Source of the DNA: Phaseolus vulgaris
Taxonomy: Eukaryota; Streptophyta; Magnoliopsida; Fabales; Fabaceae
Reading direction: 5' to 3'
DNA: 64,000 nt
NCBI RefSeq assembly: GCF_000499845.2
Contig: NC_023757.2
Coordinates: 4,064,118 to 4,128,117, forward strand
Positions within the stretch are counted from its first letter, which is position 1. Each line of letters begins with the position of its first letter. The notes beneath the pieces were generated by a model that saw only the letters and a list, made by a program, of their open reading frames with translations, was not told the DNA's origin and searched no databases. This document shows positions 58,546-64,000 of this stretch, piece by piece. Both the position numbers and the translations under genes were made by a program.

Positions 58546-61500
58546 ATGGGTAGGTCGTGTTCGTGGTCTTTTTTTTTTTTCCTTTTGATTTGTTATGGGA
58601 TTCTCGTGCTTTGTTCTTGGAATCTTGTTTCTTGGTTTTGGGCATTCTGAAGTTTTGTTCTTTTTTGTTTTTGTTTCCCTCCCTTTTTTGCTTTCTGGGT
58701 TTTGTGAATCTCTATGTTTGTTTTGGGGGAGAGGAATTGTGTCTGCAATTGGGTGGCAAGATATGTTGTGTGTTTTCTCTTCTGTAAGTGAAATTTTAAG
58801 GCTTTCGGTCTAAATAATCATTTAGTTCAACTCTGTTGATTTTGGGTGTGTATTTGCTTCTTATTCTTCTTCTTCTTTGTTTCCATAATCTACTAGCTTT
58901 CTCTCTCTCTGGCTATGAGGTGTCTGTGGTGGATTATTGTTCACATGGTTTCATTGGCCTATTGGGTTCTGTTTTGTGATTCCTTCTTTTAGCATATTAA
59001 CAGCTAATCATACAGCACGAGGCTTATTCGTACCAAACGACTTTTGTGGGTTCTGGTTTTCTTCATTACTCGGTTATTCTTTTGTGTTTATTCATCTCTT
59101 TACCACTGGCCACTCTCTTTTACCCACCTCAGCCTCTTGTCCCCAGCTCTTATATTCTTTCTCTCTCTCACACACTGTTCTGTGTTTTAGTATTTTGCAA
59201 AGAGGTTTTTTACATCATTGTCTTCTCTCTCTCTCTCTCTCTGTATATATTTATTTACTTGGTCTTGCTTTTGATTCTCATTGGCTATGGGGGTTCTGTT
59301 ATTGCCATGTTTTGTCCTCTGATTGGTTTGTTTTCTCTCTCATAGCTTTTATGTCGGAGGTCAACATGAGCTTCTCTCACTACATGGATGATGAATACGA
59401 GAAACTCTTCCGGAGAATGAACCCTCCCAGGTACCAATTTTCACTTCCCATTTGATGAAAGAAAATAAGTCTTCGACTTCGGAAAAAGAAGGGAAGGGAA
59501 AAGAGAATTTAAACGATTCTGTCCTCACATATTTGTCCACTTGTTGTCTTGTCTTGTCAGGGTTGTAATCGATAATGAAGCCTGCAAGAATGCCACTGTT
59601 ATAAGGGTATGCCTATGCCTATTTCTCCTTTTTAAATGTTTTTCTAGTTCTTCTTCCCTTTCTGGACTGCAATTCATGCTTCTATGATTGAAGAACCTTT
59701 GCCTAGTTTGATAACACTTTCTTTAAAGGGATGTTGAAAGTGAATTTAATTTTGCAGGTTGATAGTGCAAACAAGCATGGAATACTTCTTGAAGTTGTAC
59801 AGATCCTTACTGATCTAAACCTCATCATAACCAAGGCTTACATATCTTCTGATGGTGGATGGTTCATGGATGGTAATGATTTTCTCTGATATTCATTAAA
59901 TTTCTATTACAAAATACATTGTTTATCATTAGTTTTGGACGAGGGTTGAAAAATCGAGTAATTTATTTTATTGTACCAGCTTTTAATGTTACTGGACAAG
60001 ATGGAAACAAGGTTACTGATGAAGCCATTTTGGATTACATTAGAAAGGTGGGTGTCTCATTTGTGTTCTTTATCTCCTCTGCTTTTATGTAACAACCACT
60101 GACCATGTGTTTGGTGGCATTTGTGTTTTTAGTCTCTTGGTCCCGAATCTTGTGTTACTTCTCCCATTAGATCTGTTGGGGTTGAGCAAACAATGGACCA
60201 CACAGTAATTGAGCTTATGGGAAGTGATAGGCCAGGATTGCTTTCCGAAGTCAGTGCTGTTTTGACCAACCTCAAGTGCAATATAGTGAATGCAGAGGTG
60301 TGGACTCACAACACCCGGGCAGCAGCTGTAATGCACGTGACAGATGAAGAGACCGGATCTGCTATCACTGACCCTAAGAGGCTCTCTATAGTCAAGGAAC
60401 TTCTATGCAATGTGCTTGGCGGTGGCAACAAGAAGAGGGGAGCTAAAACTGTTGTCACAGATGAAGTCACACACACTGAGAGAAGGCTTCACCAAATGAT
60501 GTTTGCTGATAGGGATTATGAACGAGATAGTGATGACGCCTTTGATGAGAAGCAAAGGCCAAATGTGAATGTTGTGAATTGGTCTGACAATAATTATTCA
60601 GTGGTAACAATTCAGTGTAAGGACAGGCCAAAGCTTCTCTTCGACACAGTTTGTACTTTGACAGACATGGAGTATGTGGTTTTTCATGCAAAAATCGATG
60701 CCGAGGGGCCAGAAGCATATCAGGTATATCAGATTTACTACTTTGTTCTGAACAAACACACATGGACACTGACGTGCGATTCCATTTGTTGCTTGGTGCT
60801 AGATGTTGGTCTTTTAAGGACATTGGCTTAATATTTTGTGGTTGCTTGTTCAGGAATATTTCATCAAGCATATTGACGGGTCCCCTATGAAATCAGATGC
60901 AGAAAGGCAAAGAGTGATACAATGTCTTGCAGCTGCAATTGAGAGAAGAGTTTCGGACGTGAGTGGCTTAATGTTACTGAAAAGCTTTCTTGATTTATAT
61001 TTCCGTATGGAATTCATACAGCCATGCTTTTCATTGTTGTGCTTGCCTGTGAGGCCTTATTTTGTCTGTGCAGTTATTTATTCTTAATCTTCTCCCAAAC
61101 TTTAAGCTGAACTGTGACCCTTTGTGTTTTTTATATCATGTGATTAGTAGTGGTCCAAGATTAGTTGAAATGCAGTTGGTGGACTTTGACTACAGTTGTT
61201 ATGTTCCACTGCCAAATTGAGTTTCTTATTGAGGGGTGAAATAGACTTGTTCAACTAAATTTCTTTTTCATTTGGTTAATAGGCAGGCTAACTTGAATAT
61301 TAGTCACATTATTCTTGGCTCCACAAGAACCTAAGTAAAATTTGAGGAAACAAACAGTACCCTTTCATGCATTTTATATTAGTGATTGGTATCCTTTGCT
61401 CTTTAATTTCTCCTTAATTTTCATTCTTTTGTCAAGAAATCATCTGGACCGCAAATAGTCTTTTCTTATATACTTTATACAATTGCCAGTTAGGTATCTT

Positions 61501-61933
61501 TGGTTTGGTTCTTCACCCACCCTCTTTCTTGTTGGTCTCCTATTCTTTCATATGACTATTAATTTGTTTTTTTTCTTCTTCCTAATTTCAGGGTTTGAAG
61601 CTAGAACTCTGCACCACCGACAGAGTCGGACTTCTATCTGATGTCACGCGTATCTTCAGAGAGAATAGCCTCACAGTTACAAGGGCAGAAGTGTCCACGA
61701 AAGGAGGCAAAGCTGTTAACACTTTCTATGTTCGTGGGGCATCTGGTTTCCCTGTTGATTTGAAGACCATAGAATCCATTAGGCAAACAATAGGCAACAC
61801 AATCCTTAAAGTAAAGGGTAGCCCTTCAGAGATGAAATCTGTTCCTCAGGATTCTCCCTCCAGATCCCTGTTTAGTGGTCTTTTCAAGTCCAGATCTTTT
61901 GTGAACTTTGGCTTGGTTAAGTCTTATTCTTGA
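58546..61933 (+). CDS. ACR4: ACT-domain-repeat protein, ACR4-like (8 exons)
   Basis: Coding exons: 58546-58549, 59346-59430, 59561-59606, 59758-59872, 59980-60047, 60133-60723, 60854-60958 and 61592-61933. All introns are GT-AG and phases join cleanly to 451 residues, the family's usual size. Four ACT domains lie at about 41-108 ([15 protein letters not shown]), 129-203 ([15 protein letters not shown]), 261-337 ([18 protein letters not shown]) and 339-413 ([15 protein letters not shown]). The [14 protein letters not shown] linker and the C-terminal [12 protein letters not shown] are typical of plant ACR proteins. ACT domains bind amino acids. Plant ACRs are proposed amino-acid sensors or regulators with no enzyme domain. 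The first exon contributes only ATG plus one base. If it is wrong, ATG at 59351 gives 448 residues. No disruption is seen. Confidence 0.92.
58550..59345 (+). other. Intron 1 of the ACR4-like gene (796 bp)
   Basis: GTAGGT donor and CATAG acceptor. The intron is T- and CT-rich (a (CT)n run at about 59224-59242) and separates the start codon from the rest of the CDS, or the leader from it if translation starts at 59351. Long first introns in leaders often raise expression in plants. Confidence 0.7.
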
Positions 61934-62200
61934 GAAAGCCACCACACATGCCCATCTTTTCTTGTACAGTGAAAGAGGTGAAAGATGCAAAGGGCTAACT
62001 AGGAAGTGTGACACGACTTTAGTTTAGTGAAGTAGGAACACCATCATATCACACGCTAGAGAAAGTGGCTTGTAAATTCTCTACCCCTTCTCCCTTATGT
62101 TTTTCCACTGTGGAATCCAATCACTTGGCTGAGTGATGAAAGCAAAGAAAACCTTAGTTGTGTAACCTTGAAACAATTAGTTTCAAGCACATCATTTGTA
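61934..62200 (+). other. Probable 3' untranslated region of the ACR4-like gene
   Basis: Less AT-rich than the DNA beyond. No canonical AATAAA lies close; the first is at about 62404. The cleavage site is unknown, so the end is approximate. Confidence 0.45.
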
Positions 62201-64000
62201 TATATTCATTCATTTTGCAGCAGCAGTTTTAATCCTCTCATCTTCCTTGTCTCCTACTTTTGTCTGCTTACTTACTATTTCTTCCATTTAATCGTGCCTT
62301 TTTTAATATGCTTCCTTTACTTAAAGTTTGATAAATATGATTTAAAATTTGTTGCAACAAATTATTGGTGTGAGCAAGTAGCTTTTGAATCACAAGTTTT
62401 CAAAATAAAGTATAATGACCTGAATTTCGTCATAAAGAAAATAATTTTGCAAATCTTTCTTCACAAGCCACGGGTCTGGGAGAATCATACCTCCACATCA
62501 TTGGCTGCAGTGGGTCTAATCTCTGATAATCTCAGCCATAATCTTTTTGTCCAAGTTTTGACTAAAATAATCTGAAATATCACCATCATCCTTTAAACCC
62601 TTTGGTCCTATTTGGTGTGGAAGATTGAGTTTGACGCAAATCCTTGAAAGATATGATAGAATTAGAACATAAAAAAAGAATGAAAAAGGAGGTGACATGG
62701 GAAATCACAGTGAAACACGCCTTGAGTTGCGTCAGAATTGAGCAAAGTTAGATATGGCATGTATGTAGTTAAATCTTTTTGTTGCCCCTCCATTATTAAC
62801 GTGAGAAATTTCCATGCCATAGCTATGTGCTCATTCCATGTCTTACTGGACAGGAAATTCAGTGGCGGCTAACTTTGTGCATAGTGTTGGCTAGCAGATA
62901 TTGAAGTTTATGCCAAATTTAAATGCCAATTTATTTTGCATCGCTGTATGATTGAGACTTGCACTATTATGGGTTGGGTTAGGCTTCTTCAAAAATACGT
63001 ATCTTTTGTGACGTTGAACTTTTTCCCTCAATTATCATACAAAAACCCTTTGAACTCACTATAATGGTCAATCCAATTAGGGAGGATTATGATTTAGAAA
63101 TCAAAAACTTTCTGCTGCTTTAATAATATAACCTATTTTTGTCCTCATCAAGAACTTTCCCACCATGCTATTTGCTCCATTTGAAATGGTCCACTACAAA
63201 ACACTTCTTGCCCAATCCACACCCATTTGAATATTCCTTTTGACCAAACAGTGTCTGAGACCAGTGGTTTGGCCTTTCAAAAGAACCACACACCAGTGAA
63301 AATGCCCTGTGAACAAAATGTGTGTAAAAGGAAGAAAAAGCAGATGAAACAAAGACATTTTCTTTTCTTTCTTTCTTTCTTTCTTTGGTTTATACTATTT
63401 TATTTATTTATTTATGCTATTTTTAATATCACACTTCCAAGAATTGTGACCTGCACATCGTTATCCCAAGAGAGGGTAACAGTTACACGGGGTTCTGCCA
63501 CGTGGCTTCTTGCTCCTTTAGAATGAGTAATGAAGATAGATAAGCTTCAAATAAAGTAAGACCAGAAACAGTTCTCTTAAAAGATGAACAATTTGTGCAT
63601 CTTTTAGTAGATTATTATTATAATTTTTTGCATGGTTCCAAGAACTTTAAGAAATACTATTCAGTTTAAGCTAATTAGTATTATTTATATTTAATATTCA
63701 GAATTTTAAATTTAGAATTAATAAAACCAATACCACATCTATCAAACAGGCAAGCAAAAGTGAGAGTTAATTCATCTAATCAAATCTCCATAGCATTGAA
63801 AAGTAATATCTCATGGAGAAAGACACACTCTTTCTTTAATGATTTGTGAGAATCGCGTAATTTTAAGATTTTGTTTGATTTTCTATATCATGCAATTATT
63901 TAAAAACTTTTATATTTATACGTCATGTTTTAATATGTAGTATCAGAACTTGATTGTGAAATTGTGATTCTGCTCGTATTTTTCTTCAAATTTTATATAC
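62201..64000. other. Intergenic DNA right of the ACR4-like gene
   Basis: No gene is supported. (TTTC)n occurs around 63366-63388, followed by (TTTA)n. The stretch 63130-63540 is GC-richer and holds a G-box (listed separately). Confidence 0.5.
63497..63506. promoter_or_regulatory. Palindromic G-box/ABRE GCCACGTGGC
   Basis: Perfect 10-bp palindrome with a CACGTG core, a high-affinity site for plant bZIP factors, in a GC-richer patch. Its target gene, if any, lies beyond the window or is the ACR4-like gene 1.6 kb to the left. Confidence 0.45.

Noticed and set aside
58937..59455. A 172-codon plus-strand frame reading from intron 1 into exon 2 of the ACR4-like gene.
   Set aside because: The upstream part is CT-rich intron sequence rich in Phe/Leu/Ser. 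A good CATAG acceptor at 59341-59345 explains the junction.
60085..60871. Minus-strand frames across the ACR4-like exons.
   Set aside because: Shadows of the spliced plus-strand gene, which has clear ACT domains and splice sites.
1..64000. tRNA or rRNA genes.
   Set aside because: No stretch with a tRNA-like B box plus acceptor pairing, and no rRNA-like block, was seen by eye. A covariance-model scan would be decisive.

Overview
The window is nuclear DNA of a dicot plant. The reasons are a very AT-rich background, GT-AG introns, plant-type LINE, Copia and gypsy relics, CACTA-type MITE ends, (TA)n microsatellites and one spliced plant gene. The type of repeats and the close match of the gene to legume-like ACT-domain-repeat proteins make a legume (Phaseoleae such as Vigna or Phaseolus) my best guess. 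That guess is from memory and cannot be proved here.

Only one clearly intact host gene is present, at the right end (about 57.9-62.2 kb, + strand). It has eight exons and encodes an ACR4-type protein with four ACT domains, probably 451 residues. The leader intron appears to split just after the start codon, and an overlapping upstream ORF may lie in the leader.

The rest is transposon-rich intergenic DNA. From left to right it holds: a decayed LINE 3' end (2.4-3.3 kb); a Ty3/gypsy gag relic (8.4-10.4 kb) split by a 1.16-kb unclassified element with a 7-bp target duplication; a 61-bp tandem array whose units contain two hairpins (11.3-11.8 kb); a GC-richer island with G-boxes and W-boxes but no gene (13.5-14.1 kb); a dispersed repeat (16.7-17.8 kb, second copy 30.8-31.9 kb); MITE relics (18.5, 34.8, 51.6 kb); a possible short transcription unit (23.5-24.2 kb); and a gag-less minus-strand Copia element with non-canonical TA...TA LTR ends (25.5-29.6 kb). 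Further right are a LINE RNase H tail (33.7-34.1 kb), a second LINE relic (36.7-39.2 kb), and a young near-complete Copia element (40.3-45.9 kb) with 98% identical LTRs, one nonsense codon and one frameshift. These are followed by a 2.9-kb foldback-like element (47.25-50.14 kb) carrying a very GC-rich array of 26-bp units, a second copy of the 1.16-kb element (51.9-53.1 kb), a Copia gag-pol relic (53.1-54.4 kb) and LTR-like sequence (about 56.2-57.0 kb).

The strongest candidates for something undescribed are the foldback element with its 26-bp array, the 61-bp two-hairpin array, and the paired 1.16-kb elements. No computation was run. All similarities and exon boundaries were read by eye.
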